Assembly (NCBI RefSeq): GCF_902825325.1
Contig: NZ_CADEAR010000014.1
Coordinates: 22,078 to 86,077, forward strand
Direction of reading: 5' to 3'
DNA: 64,000 nucleotides
DNA from: Brucella tritici
GTDB lineage: Bacteria; Pseudomonadota; Alphaproteobacteria; Rhizobiales; Rhizobiaceae
The notes beneath the pieces were generated by a model. It saw only the letters and a program-made list of their open reading frames with translations. It was not told where the DNA came from and searched no databases. Shown here piece after piece: positions 8,480 to 16,089 of the stretch; position 1 is the first letter of the stretch; each line of letters begins with the position of its first letter. Made by a program: the position numbers and the translations under genes.

Positions 8480-9285
8480 TGTTTAAGCGTGATCTTGAAG
8501 CGAAATTTGGCGTCGTCGTAATCGCTCTGGCGTCAATAGCGGTCGTTTTCCTGTTGCTGCCGGTGGTTTTCGTCGTGCTTCATTCGTTCAGCCCGACGCG
8601 CTATTTCCAGTGGCCACCTTCCGGGTTCACACTCGATTGGCACAAGAATTTTTATAATTCTTCCATGTTCATGGACGCCGCGAAGAACTCGTTTACGATG
8701 GCTCTGATCGTAATGCCCTTGAGCCTGCTGATCGGAATTCCCGCGAGCTACGCACTGGTGCGCACTGACTTCAAAGGCAAAGGGCTGATCCAGCAAATCA
8801 TCCTGTCACCTCTGATCATTCCGGGCGTTGTAACGGGTGTCTCGCTCCTCTCGCTCCTGTCGGCAGGTGGCGTCCGTATTGGTCTTTTTGGTCTTTGCCT
8901 TGGCATATTGGTCTTCACACTGCCCTTTGCCATTCGTGCACTTTCAGCCAATCTCCTTGGCCTTGATCCGCGGATCGAAGAGGCGGCACGCAACCTTGGT
9001 GCCGGCCCCTTCCGCACCTTCTTTGTCATTGTCCTTCCGCAATTGAAGTCGGGCATTCTGGCAGCGTCTGTGTTCATCTTCGTTGAGGCACTCGACAATT
9101 TTTCGATCGCCGTGTTCCTCACCAATGATCGGACCAAGGTACTGCCCGTCGCGGCCTATCAATACATCAAGGATTTTGACGATCCGACTGTAGCTGCCAT
9201 GGCAACAGCACTGATCGTTCTCTCGGTGATTGCGGTCGCGCTGCTCGAAAAGCTCATGGGCTTCCAAAAGAGCCTGAGGCTGTAG
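8479..9285 (+). CDS. ABC importer permease, PotC-like
   Basis: A 268-residue second permease, six helices, with the EAA motif RIEEAARNLGAGPFRTFF. The ATG at 8479 overlaps the previous stop by one base (TGATG); a GTG at 8476 is an alternative. With the preceding permease and ATPase it makes a complete type-I importer core; the binding protein is the only separated component. A 67-base gap then leads to the enzyme genes on the same strand. Confidence 0.9.
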   Translation: MFKRDLEAKFGVVVIALASIAVVFLLLPVVFVVLHSFSPTRYFQWPPSGFTLDWHKNFYNSSMFMDAAKNSFTMALIVMPLSLLIGIPASYALVRTDFKGKGLIQQIILSPLIIPGVVTGVSLLSLLSAGGVRIGLFGLCLGILVFTLPFAIRALSANLLGLDPRIEEAARNLGAGPFRTFFVIVLPQLKSGILAASVFIFVEALDNFSIAVFLTNDRTKVLPVAAYQYIKDFDDPTVAAMATALIVLSVIAVALLEKLMGFQKSLRL

Positions 9286-9352
9286 CTGGAGGCCTTTTGG
9301 CGAGCTCTCGAAAATCAATGGTCCCAAGGGGTCAGAAAGCTGGTGAAATAAC

Positions 9353-9700
9353 ATGGCCGATGTAATCCGTATTGAACGACTGAAGCGCACCTCGATGGTC
9401 TCCATCCACAACGGCATCGCCTATGTGGCTGGCATGTGCGGCAATCAGGGCGAAACCATTCAGGATCAGACCCGCGTTGCGCTTGAAAAGGTCGACCGTT
9501 GGCTCAAGGAAGCCGGAACCGACCGATCCAAGATCCTGCGCGCCACGGTCTGGATTTCAGATCAGAAGCACTTCGACGCCATGAATGAAGTGTGGGAGCA
9601 GTGGGTCGACCCAGAAAATCAGCCATCCCGCGCTGCCGGTGTCGTACCGCCTGCGGCGCACGGTTACGATGTCGAGATCATCGTAACTGCGGCAATCTGA
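9353..9700 (+). CDS. RidA/YjgF-family imine deaminase
   Basis: A 115-residue protein of the trimeric RidA fold. Arg93 in PSRAAG corresponds to the arginine that anchors the substrate carboxylate in active imine/enamine deaminases, and the C-terminal VEI strand is present. RidA members paired with flavin amine oxidases hydrolyse the reactive imines those oxidases release; here the DadA-like oxidase begins 14 bases downstream, so that pairing is the likely role. The segment around residues 13-30 differs from archetypal RidA, so it may belong to another Rid subfamily. Confidence 0.88.
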   Translation: MADVIRIERLKRTSMVSIHNGIAYVAGMCGNQGETIQDQTRVALEKVDRWLKEAGTDRSKILRATVWISDQKHFDAMNEVWEQWVDPENQPSRAAGVVPPAAHGYDVEIIVTAAI

Positions 9701-9714
9701 GGGAACTGCCTCCA

Positions 9715-10998
9715 ATGCAGACGAAGAAGTGCGGCAAGCTTACCGTTGCGGTGATTGGTGCCGGCGTCGTGGGCCTTTCCACAGCACGCTGGCTGCAAAA
9801 AAAGGGATTGGATGTGGTCCTCGTTGACCCGACACCGCCCTTGTCAGGCGTATCGTTCCGCAATGCCGCGTCGTTTGGCAATGCCGCGACGGTCGCGCCT
9901 TCGGGAATCTTCCCCACTGCCGCTCCCGGAATTCTCTGGAAAATCCCGGGAATGTTGTTGCGTCGCGATGGACCGCTTACGCTCTATTGGCGTGATCTTC
10001 TCGATCTTGCTCCATGGCTCGCAGCATTCCTTTCTGCGTCATTGCGCAGCCGCCAGGACGGGACCATTTCGGCGCTTGGCTCGCTGATGAAGGTGATCGA
10101 AGAGGGGCACGCTCCCCTGATGGAAGAAGTCGGTGGCATTCGTTTCGGGCGCGGCACGGGCTCGATTCACCTTTACCGCACTGAAGAGGAAGCTCAGAAC
10201 GCCAAGAAATCCAACGACCGGCGGCGCGCTGAGGGTATCGAAGCGCAGTACCTTTTACAGGACGAAATAGCTGCCATGGAACCCAATCTCGCGCGGGGTT
10301 ATATCGGCGGCACGATTTTCCCCGGTTGCTTTGTGGTCGACAGTCCTGAAGCCTATTGCAGGGGACTTGCCCAGGCAATCCAAAAGCACGGCGGCCGTTT
10401 CGTTACGGCGAAGGCCGAGCGGATCGAAAGTGGCACCGATGGCGTGCGCATCCGTACTGGAGGCGAGGTCATCTCTGCTGACCGCATCGTGATTTCAGCT
10501 GGTGCCTGGTCGCGTGGTCTGTCTAATCAGCTTGGCGATCGCCTTAACATGAATACCGAGCGCGGTTATCACGTCGCATTCGAGCACCACGAGCCGCTGT
10601 TGACACATCCGGTCATGTATCCATCCGATGGGTTTTTCCTCACCCCGCTGTCCCATCAGATCCGCGCGGCGGGGACTGTAGACCTAGGCGGTCTGGATAA
10701 GCCAGCACGTCAATCACGCCTCGATGTCCTTGAGAATAAAGCTCGAAGAATGTTGCCCGCATTGGGTGACAGGCAGGACACCTGGATGGGCTTCCGCCCC
10801 TCCACGCCTGATAGCCTCCCCTTTATCGGGCCATCCCGCAAGGATCCCCGCATCATTTATGCATGTGGTCACGGTCACCTTGGGCTAACGCTCGGCGGTA
10901 TTACCGGCAAGTTCGTGTCCGAGCTTATGACGGGCGATAAACCAAGTATCGATCTTTCACCGTTTTCTCCTGCCAGATCCATGTTGAGGCTGAACTGA
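9715..10998 (+). CDS. FAD-dependent oxidase/dehydrogenase, DadA-like
   Basis: A 427-residue flavoprotein of the glycine/D-amino-acid oxidase (DAO) group. The dinucleotide-binding motif GAGVVG is at residues 15-20, and the C-terminal FAD-contact segment CGHGHLGLTLGGITG is present. Expected reaction: oxidation of an amine to an imine, which the upstream RidA would hydrolyse. The ATG at 9715 is chosen over in-frame upstream codons because those lie within the RidA gene and the N-terminus fits the Rossmann start; GAGGG at 9699-9703 overlaps the RidA stop. Its TGA overlaps the next ATG by one base. Confidence 0.87.
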   Translation: MQTKKCGKLTVAVIGAGVVGLSTARWLQKKGLDVVLVDPTPPLSGVSFRNAASFGNAATVAPSGIFPTAAPGILWKIPGMLLRRDGPLTLYWRDLLDLAPWLAAFLSASLRSRQDGTISALGSLMKVIEEGHAPLMEEVGGIRFGRGTGSIHLYRTEEEAQNAKKSNDRRRAEGIEAQYLLQDEIAAMEPNLARGYIGGTIFPGCFVVDSPEAYCRGLAQAIQKHGGRFVTAKAERIESGTDGVRIRTGGEVISADRIVISAGAWSRGLSNQLGDRLNMNTERGYHVAFEHHEPLLTHPVMYPSDGFFLTPLSHQIRAAGTVDLGGLDKPARQSRLDVLENKARRMLPALGDRQDTWMGFRPSTPDSLPFIGPSRKDPRIIYACGHGHLGLTLGGITGKFVSELMTGDKPSIDLSPFSPARSMLRLN

Positions 10999-11693
10999 TG
11001 ACTTTCTCTATCGCTCTTCGCTGTCCACAAACGGGACAGTTCGGTGTTGCCGGCGCGACCTCTTCGATGGCAATGGGCGCGCGTTGTCTGTTCGTCAATC
11101 ATGATGCTGGTGCTGTCATCACACAGCACCGCACCGATCCGCGTTTGGGCGTTGCGGCGCTCCATCATCTGAGGAATGGACTGTCAGCCCAGGAAACACT
11201 GGACAAGATCGCAACCGCGCCAGGTATTGAATGGCGCGAACTTGCAATCGTCGATCGCGATGGCGCGACAGCGTTACGGCAGGGCACCCATCAGGAGCCG
11301 ATCTATGCAAGCGCATCTGCTTCGGGGATCGTCGCAGTCGGCAATATTCTGAGGAATGATCAGGTTCCGGCAGCAATGGTGACAGCAGCGCTTGAAACAA
11401 CCGACAAATCGATGGCCGAGCGACTGTTGGCGGCGCTCGATGCTGCGCTGGAAGCTGGAGGCGAAATTTTCCCGTTGTCCTCAGCAGCGCTCAAGATCGC
11501 TGAATATCCGGATTTTTGTTCGGTTGATCTACGCATTGATCAGGCCGCCGAGCCATTGGGAGAACTGCGTAACCTCTGGAAGGCCTATGAGCCGCAAATG
11601 GCCACCTTCGTAGAGCGTGTTCTGAATCCAGATTCAGGGGGACGGGCAACCAATTCGCTGGAAATTCTTTCATCCAAGGAGTCTAGACAATGA
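10998..11693 (+). CDS. DUF1028-family protein (Ntn-hydrolase-like)
   Basis: A 231-residue protein starting MTFSIALRCPQTGQFGVAGA, matching the conserved opening of DUF1028, a family with an Ntn-hydrolase-like fold and no settled function. No signal peptide. Genes on both sides overlap it (TGATG at 10996-11000 and ATGA at 11690-11693), so it is translated with the oxidase and the nitrilase-like enzyme. That strict coupling argues for a catalytic step in the same pathway, probably hydrolysis of an amide or acyl bond; this is inference. Confidence 0.85.
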   Translation: MTFSIALRCPQTGQFGVAGATSSMAMGARCLFVNHDAGAVITQHRTDPRLGVAALHHLRNGLSAQETLDKIATAPGIEWRELAIVDRDGATALRQGTHQEPIYASASASGIVAVGNILRNDQVPAAMVTAALETTDKSMAERLLAALDAALEAGGEIFPLSSAALKIAEYPDFCSVDLRIDQAAEPLGELRNLWKAYEPQMATFVERVLNPDSGGRATNSLEILSSKESRQ

Positions 11694-12532
11694 GAGTCAC
11701 AGCGGTTCAAACGTTGATGGGGTTGTCGCCAGACGTCACGGTGCCGGCAGCGGAAACTGCGATGATAAGAGCAATGCAGGCCGAGGAACGGCCAGACTTT
11801 CTCATTCTTCCTGAATATTTCAGCTATTACGGCCCTGACCAGAGGCGCTCGGTCGAACTTGCCCAGCCCTTGCGCGAAACGCCCGCTTTCCGGATGGCGC
11901 AGGCGTTTGCCAAGCGCCACGATGTCGCGGTGCAGGCAGGAACGATCCTTGCCAGGGTTTTCGGCGACGAGCGCGTCGAAAACGTATCGGTCGTCTTTAA
12001 TCGGCAGGGCGAGGTAATCGCGGAATATCGCAAGATGCACCTGTTCGATATGGGTGATCTGGGCAGCGGCGCTTTCCGTGAATCGGACTATATCAAGCCA
12101 GGCGATGAGATTGTCACCTGGACGTTTGAGGGTGTTACCTTCGGTACCGCCATCTGCTTCGACGTCCGGTTTCCCGAACTCTTCCGCGCTCTGCGGCTAA
12201 AGGGGGCTGAGGTCGTCACGCTTCCCGCCGCCTATACTATGGTTACCGGTGAGGCTCACTGGGAGTTATTGGCTCGCGCTCGTGCTGCGGAAACGCAATG
12301 CCATTTCATTGCCTGTGGCCTTGGCGGCAGCGTGGTTGTCGATGGCCAGGAAAAGCGCTGCTATGGCCATTCCGTCATTGTCGATGCCTGGGGGCGGGTC
12401 GTGGCGCGTGCCGGGCAGGAGGCAGACATTATCACAGCCAAATTGGATATGGAGAATCTCCACTCAATTCGCAAAAACATGCCGGTCATGAAACAGCGTC
12501 GTCTCATGAGTGATGTGATACCCGCTTTGTAG
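11690..12532 (+). CDS. Carbon-nitrogen hydrolase (nitrilase superfamily)
   Basis: A 280-residue cytoplasmic amidohydrolase. The Glu-Lys-Cys triad is clear: Glu42 (ILPEYFSYYG), Lys115 (EYRKMHLFD) and Cys156 (GTAICFDVRFPELFR). The KMHLFD and CFDVRFPELFR contexts resemble omega-amidase (NIT2-like) and N-carbamoyl hydrolase branches more than true nitrilases. Expected reaction: release of ammonia, or of carbamate, from an amide intermediate. It overlaps the DUF1028 gene; a 134-base gap follows it, so the core operon may end here. Confidence 0.88.
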   Translation: MRVTAVQTLMGLSPDVTVPAAETAMIRAMQAEERPDFLILPEYFSYYGPDQRRSVELAQPLRETPAFRMAQAFAKRHDVAVQAGTILARVFGDERVENVSVVFNRQGEVIAEYRKMHLFDMGDLGSGAFRESDYIKPGDEIVTWTFEGVTFGTAICFDVRFPELFRALRLKGAEVVTLPAAYTMVTGEAHWELLARARAAETQCHFIACGLGGSVVVDGQEKRCYGHSVIVDAWGRVVARAGQEADIITAKLDMENLHSIRKNMPVMKQRRLMSDVIPAL

Positions 12533-12666
12533 AACTCAACTCAGAAAAACAGACGGATTTAACTGCCGCGCTCCTCCCCGGTGCGGTGGCACGGGATTGG
12601 TGCGCGCTTCGTTCAGCCAATGGAAAACAGGTTTGGGCCGTGCATCGGAGAAAGGTTTGAAGAACA

Positions 12667-13911
12667 ATGGAAAAAGTTAACACGGTAGTTGTGGGGGCGG
12701 GCCAAGCCGGCCTGTCGATGAGCGAGCACCTGAGCAACGCTAATATCAGCCATGTTGTTCTCGAAAAGGGGCGAATTGCCGAGAGCTGGCGTTCGGCACG
12801 TTGGGATTCGCTGCGGGCCAATGGTCCAGCTTGGCACGATCGGCTGCCGAGCATGAGAATCCCAGATATCGAACAAGATGTATTCACGCCCAAGGAAAAA
12901 CTGGTCGACTATCTCTCGAGCTTTGCCGAGAACACCAAAGCACCAGTTCGGACAGATGTTACAGTGCTTTCGGTCAAGAAGCTGCCCAAGAAGCAGGGCT
13001 TTCTTGTATCAACGACGGCGGGTGATTTCGAAGCGATAAATGTGATCGCGGCAACCGGTCCGTTCCAAGTTCCAGTAACGCCCCAGATCGTTCCTGAAAC
13101 TGCCGACGTTGTCCAGATGCATTCGGTCGCCTACAAGAACCCGGACCAATTGCCCGATGGCGCAGTGCTTGTCGTCGGTGCGGGTGCCTCGGGTGGCCAG
13201 ATCGCTGAAGAACTGGTTGATACTGGTCGCAAGGTTTATCTGTCATTGGGTCGTCACATCCGTCCACCGCGGTTTTATCGCGATCGTGAAGGCGCATACT
13301 GGACAGGTGTGCTGGGTCGATGGGATACGGTCAACCGCGACAAGAATGTCCAGAATATTGCTCTCGCGATCAGCGGCGTCCATACCAAGATGCCAATCGA
13401 CTATCGTCTGTTGGCCTCCAAGGGTGCCGTCCTGGTTGGCCGTACGGAAGGTTATAACGATGGAAAGCTCACCTTTGCGGATGATCTGGCCAAGAACATT
13501 GACGAAGGCAACAAGAGCTACCTCAGTACGCTCGATGTGATCGATCAATATATTGAGTATAATGGGCTTGATCTGCCGGAATATCCTGATGCACGTAACC
13601 TGCTTCCGCCGACGGAATACGAGAAGAACGCCATTCTTGAGCTGAATCTCGCCGAGGCCGGCATCACCTCGATCATATGGGCTGCAGGCTTCAAGCGTGA
13701 TTATAGCTGGCTTGAGTTGGATTTATTCGATGAGGACGGCAATCCTGTTCACGAACTTGGTGTCTCCAAGGAGCCGGGCATCTACTTCCTGGGATTGCCA
13801 TTCCAATCGCGGCGCCGCTCCAGCTTCTTGTTCGGTGTTTGGTATGACGCGAAATACATTGCCGACTACATCGCGATGATGCAAATGTATCACGACAAGT
13901 ATAACACCTGA
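12667..13911 (+). CDS. Flavin-containing monooxygenase (class B, CzcO/YUCCA-like)
   Basis: A 414-residue enzyme with FAD-binding GAGQAG at 10-15, NADPH-binding GAGASG at 171-176, and between them a segment (VVQMHSVAYKNP) matching the FxGxxxH-type FMO fingerprint, though the leading Phe-x-Gly is not conserved. Class B monooxygenases put oxygen on soft N or S atoms or on carbonyls. It follows the nitrilase-like gene on the same strand after 134 bases, so membership in the same pathway is plausible but less certain than for the overlapping genes. A hairpin follows at 13991-14010. Confidence 0.85.
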   Translation: MEKVNTVVVGAGQAGLSMSEHLSNANISHVVLEKGRIAESWRSARWDSLRANGPAWHDRLPSMRIPDIEQDVFTPKEKLVDYLSSFAENTKAPVRTDVTVLSVKKLPKKQGFLVSTTAGDFEAINVIAATGPFQVPVTPQIVPETADVVQMHSVAYKNPDQLPDGAVLVVGAGASGGQIAEELVDTGRKVYLSLGRHIRPPRFYRDREGAYWTGVLGRWDTVNRDKNVQNIALAISGVHTKMPIDYRLLASKGAVLVGRTEGYNDGKLTFADDLAKNIDEGNKSYLSTLDVIDQYIEYNGLDLPEYPDARNLLPPTEYEKNAILELNLAEAGITSIIWAAGFKRDYSWLELDLFDEDGNPVHELGVSKEPGIYFLGLPFQSRRRSSFLFGVWYDAKYIADYIAMMQMYHDKYNT

Positions 13912-13990
13912 CAGTTGACTTACGACTAGAGCGTTCTCTTAAGGTGATTAACTTCGTGGGAACGCTTTCTGTTTACTCAAAAAATGCGCC

Positions 13991-14010
13991 AGGTGCCTGT
14001 CACGGCACCT
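13991..14010 (+). terminator. Hairpin downstream of the monooxygenase gene
   Basis: Arms AGGTGCC (13991-13997) and GGCACCT (14004-14010) enclose a 6-base loop; a T-rich stretch (14018-14026) follows after some non-T bases. A second, looser dyad AGCGTTC/GAACGCT spans 13930-13966. Either could end transcription from the cluster; neither has a clean U-tract. Confidence 0.4.
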
Positions 14011-14116
14011 AGAGCATTTCCTGTTTTGATTGAATTGTTGGAAATACTCTATCTATTTGTTTTCACGCATGTCTTTATCCCAAAAAACCGGTTCCCACTT
14101 TTGGGAGACATGCTCT
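14011..14116. repeat. Hyphomicrobiales-type extragenic palindromic repeat
   Basis: A 106-bp element bounded by AGAGCAT (14011-14017) and its complement ATGCTCT (14110-14116). It contains an inner dyad (ATTTCC/GGAAAT) and a CCGGTTCCCACTTTTGGG segment. This is the layout of the short non-coding repeat scattered through Brucella, Ochrobactrum and Rhizobium genomes, and is shared with 28231-28333. The following bases 14117-14409 show no gene or other structure I can support. Confidence 0.75.
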
Positions 14117-14409
14117 AAATGTTCATGACTGGTAATCAAGCGGGTGTGCCAGCAGGCAGTGATGGCGGCCGCCATTGAACAAGGCATAAACTCTTTTTTA
14201 GCGCAGTCCCGACGCTCTTCTGATTAACTCCGAGATTTGTAGGCGCCTTCATTTCCAAATCTGAGGTGGCAAGAGCATTGTGATAAGTCGAATTTTGGCG
14301 AAGAGTTTAATCATAAGGCAGTGCGTCAGACTACAGAGCGGGACATACTAAACGCAGCTCCGTATTGGAATGATTATGGCGGCGGACGGCGCGTATACCC
14401 CGTGTCAGA

Positions 14410-14682
14410 TTATTGTTTGACCGAAATTTCAAACTCTTTGGTGGAGATTTTCGTCCTATTATTTTTCCGTGTCAGCGTCGCGCGATCCGTCTTTATCTCA
14501 GAACCGCCGACCTTGATAGAAACATTTCCTGACAGTTCAGTTGTGTGAGGTGAAAGCTCCTTAAAATTATCTGCTTTAAATGAAGCCGTCATGGGGTATT
14601 TGGTAACCGGCTTTGCCTGTACAGCAAGCGGAGCCAATGGAACACTGAGTGAAGCCAGTATGATCATGGTTTTAAACAGCAT
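14410..14682 (-). CDS. Small exported protein resembling an LptA/OstA repeat
   Basis: A 90-residue product. The ATG at 14682 follows GAGGATCAC closely and begins a clean signal peptide (MLFKTMIILASLSVPLAPLA, cleavage near VQA). The mature 68 residues contain LSGNVSIKVGGSEIKTDRATL, like the beta-strand repeat of LptA-type lipid-carrying proteins, which bear lipopolysaccharide between membranes. At this size it can hold only one or two such turns, so it is not LptA itself. Alone, without lptB or lptC; it could be an accessory or unrelated periplasmic beta-protein. Bases 14683-15001 beside it hold no recognisable gene. Confidence 0.6.
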   Translation of the reverse strand: MLFKTMIILASLSVPLAPLAVQAKPVTKYPMTASFKADNFKELSPHTTELSGNVSIKVGGSEIKTDRATLTRKNNRTKISTKEFEISVKQ

Positions 14683-15001
14683 GTGATCCTCATCTATGTT
14701 TTGAGTGGTCATGATGAGATATCAACACAGGCACGCCAAAGAGAACACCGCAAGAAGATGGGGGCTGGAACAGATTTGCAAAAAATTCTCACGGCGCTCT
14801 TTTTAAGTAGCTTTACACGGCCTTGGTTTGAGTTGGCGTATACGTGGCGATTATACGGTATTGCCAAAAGTTGTTTGCTGCCGGCGGTTGGGCTGTTCGG
14901 GTCAACTGTTTCGGACGCCTTCGCAAACCGTGTCAGCCGGGATCGAGTTATCCGAGGGGCGTCCGTCCCATCAGAACCGGCAATGCCCATATTTATTGGT
15001 T

Positions 15002-16075
15002 TCAGAAGGTTGCGGTTACAATAACGGTATCCAAATAAGCTCCTGCGGCAGGTGCTATTGCGAGCGGCGTAATGATTTCGGCGCAGACCTGATGATTATC
15101 GATCGCGTTGACGGTATTTCCGAAGCCTGAAAGAGTACTTTTGTCATCCCACGCAGTCTTACATTCGTTTTGAAGTAACTTGTAGGGTAAAAAATTATTG
15201 CCGTTTTTCAGCCGGGCGATGCCATTTTCAGCATTGTCGCCAGTATTAATGCTTATACTGTAAGGTGTTTTATACGTGCACCGGATTCCCACATTACCAT
15301 AGGCGTGAAGCTGGCCCGCGTTCTTAGATGCAATCTCGATGCTGCTTTGGGTTCCAAAATCAATGTCTTGAAAATTCTCCATCTGGCAGTCCTTGGTAAC
15401 GGTCGCGGTTGCGATGAAATCACTGATAATTGTTCCATCCGGATTGGCAATGCCGGAGCCACATGATGATGCTTCACCACTGTTGAACTTGTACTGTGTG
15501 ACCAGTTGATAAGCATTGCTGTAAACGCCTGACTGGACACGATCTTGTTGTTGCCGGTCGAGATAAGTCAGGGTCAGTTGTTGTGCCGCAATGGTACTAT
15601 GTTGCGCTGGCGTCCAGTTGGTATAATGCGTCCAGCCAGCCGTCGATTTTGAGCCGCCAAATTTTGCTATAGGTATGTCTCCGCTGCCTTGCAGCCTCAT
15701 CTGCCAGGCAAGTTGGGAGTTGGCGTCGCGTGTCTGATAGAATGTGTTGTTTGCGATTGAGCTTGCGAGGCCGCTATCTGCAGATTGTATGTAGGTACAA
15801 AACTGAATGCTGTTGAATTTCGTCGGCGAACTACAGTTGTATTCCACTCGGCTTGTGGCTGATGCGGCTGCGTTTGCTACGATGTCGACCACTGTATTGC
15901 CGAATGTGCCGAGGCTTCTGAGGCTGCAAACCCCACCACCGGCTGCGGCCGGGGAAGACAGTGAAATCAGGATAACCATTATACCTATGGCCAACATGCA
16001 AAACGGCGGAAGGAACCTAGAAGCGTTTTGAATATTTGAAAGCCAGCAGTTACGGTGCATACAGGACATACGCAT
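15002..16075 (-). CDS. Pilus tip adhesin, two spore-coat-U (SCPU) domains
   Basis: The last gene of the pilus operon. I choose the ATG at 16075 (357 residues): GGAG lies 7 bases before it and it starts 14 bases past the usher stop; an upstream ATG at 16099 overlaps the usher. After a hydrophobic export segment ending SSPAAA come two SCPU-like domains: a diverged N-terminal one starting at VCSLRSLGTFGN and a C-terminal one (DCQMENFQDIDFGT to the end TVIVTATF). That two-domain plan matches CsuE-type tip subunits of archaic chaperone-usher pili, which mediate adhesion. Confidence 0.78.
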   Translation of the reverse strand: MRMSCMHRNCWLSNIQNASRFLPPFCMLAIGIMVILISLSSPAAAGGGVCSLRSLGTFGNTVVDIVANAAASATSRVEYNCSSPTKFNSIQFCTYIQSADSGLASSIANNTFYQTRDANSQLAWQMRLQGSGDIPIAKFGGSKSTAGWTHYTNWTPAQHSTIAAQQLTLTYLDRQQQDRVQSGVYSNAYQLVTQYKFNSGEASSCGSGIANPDGTIISDFIATATVTKDCQMENFQDIDFGTQSSIEIASKNAGQLHAYGNVGIRCTYKTPYSISINTGDNAENGIARLKNGNNFLPYKLLQNECKTAWDDKSTLSGFGNTVNAIDNHQVCAEIITPLAIAPAAGAYLDTVIVTATF

Positions 16076-16089
16076 GAACATTCTCCGTT

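Noticed and set aside
14709..14990. Minus-strand 93-residue frame between the LptA-like and pilus genes
   Set aside because: No recognisable domain or start signal; competing frames exist on the plus strand.
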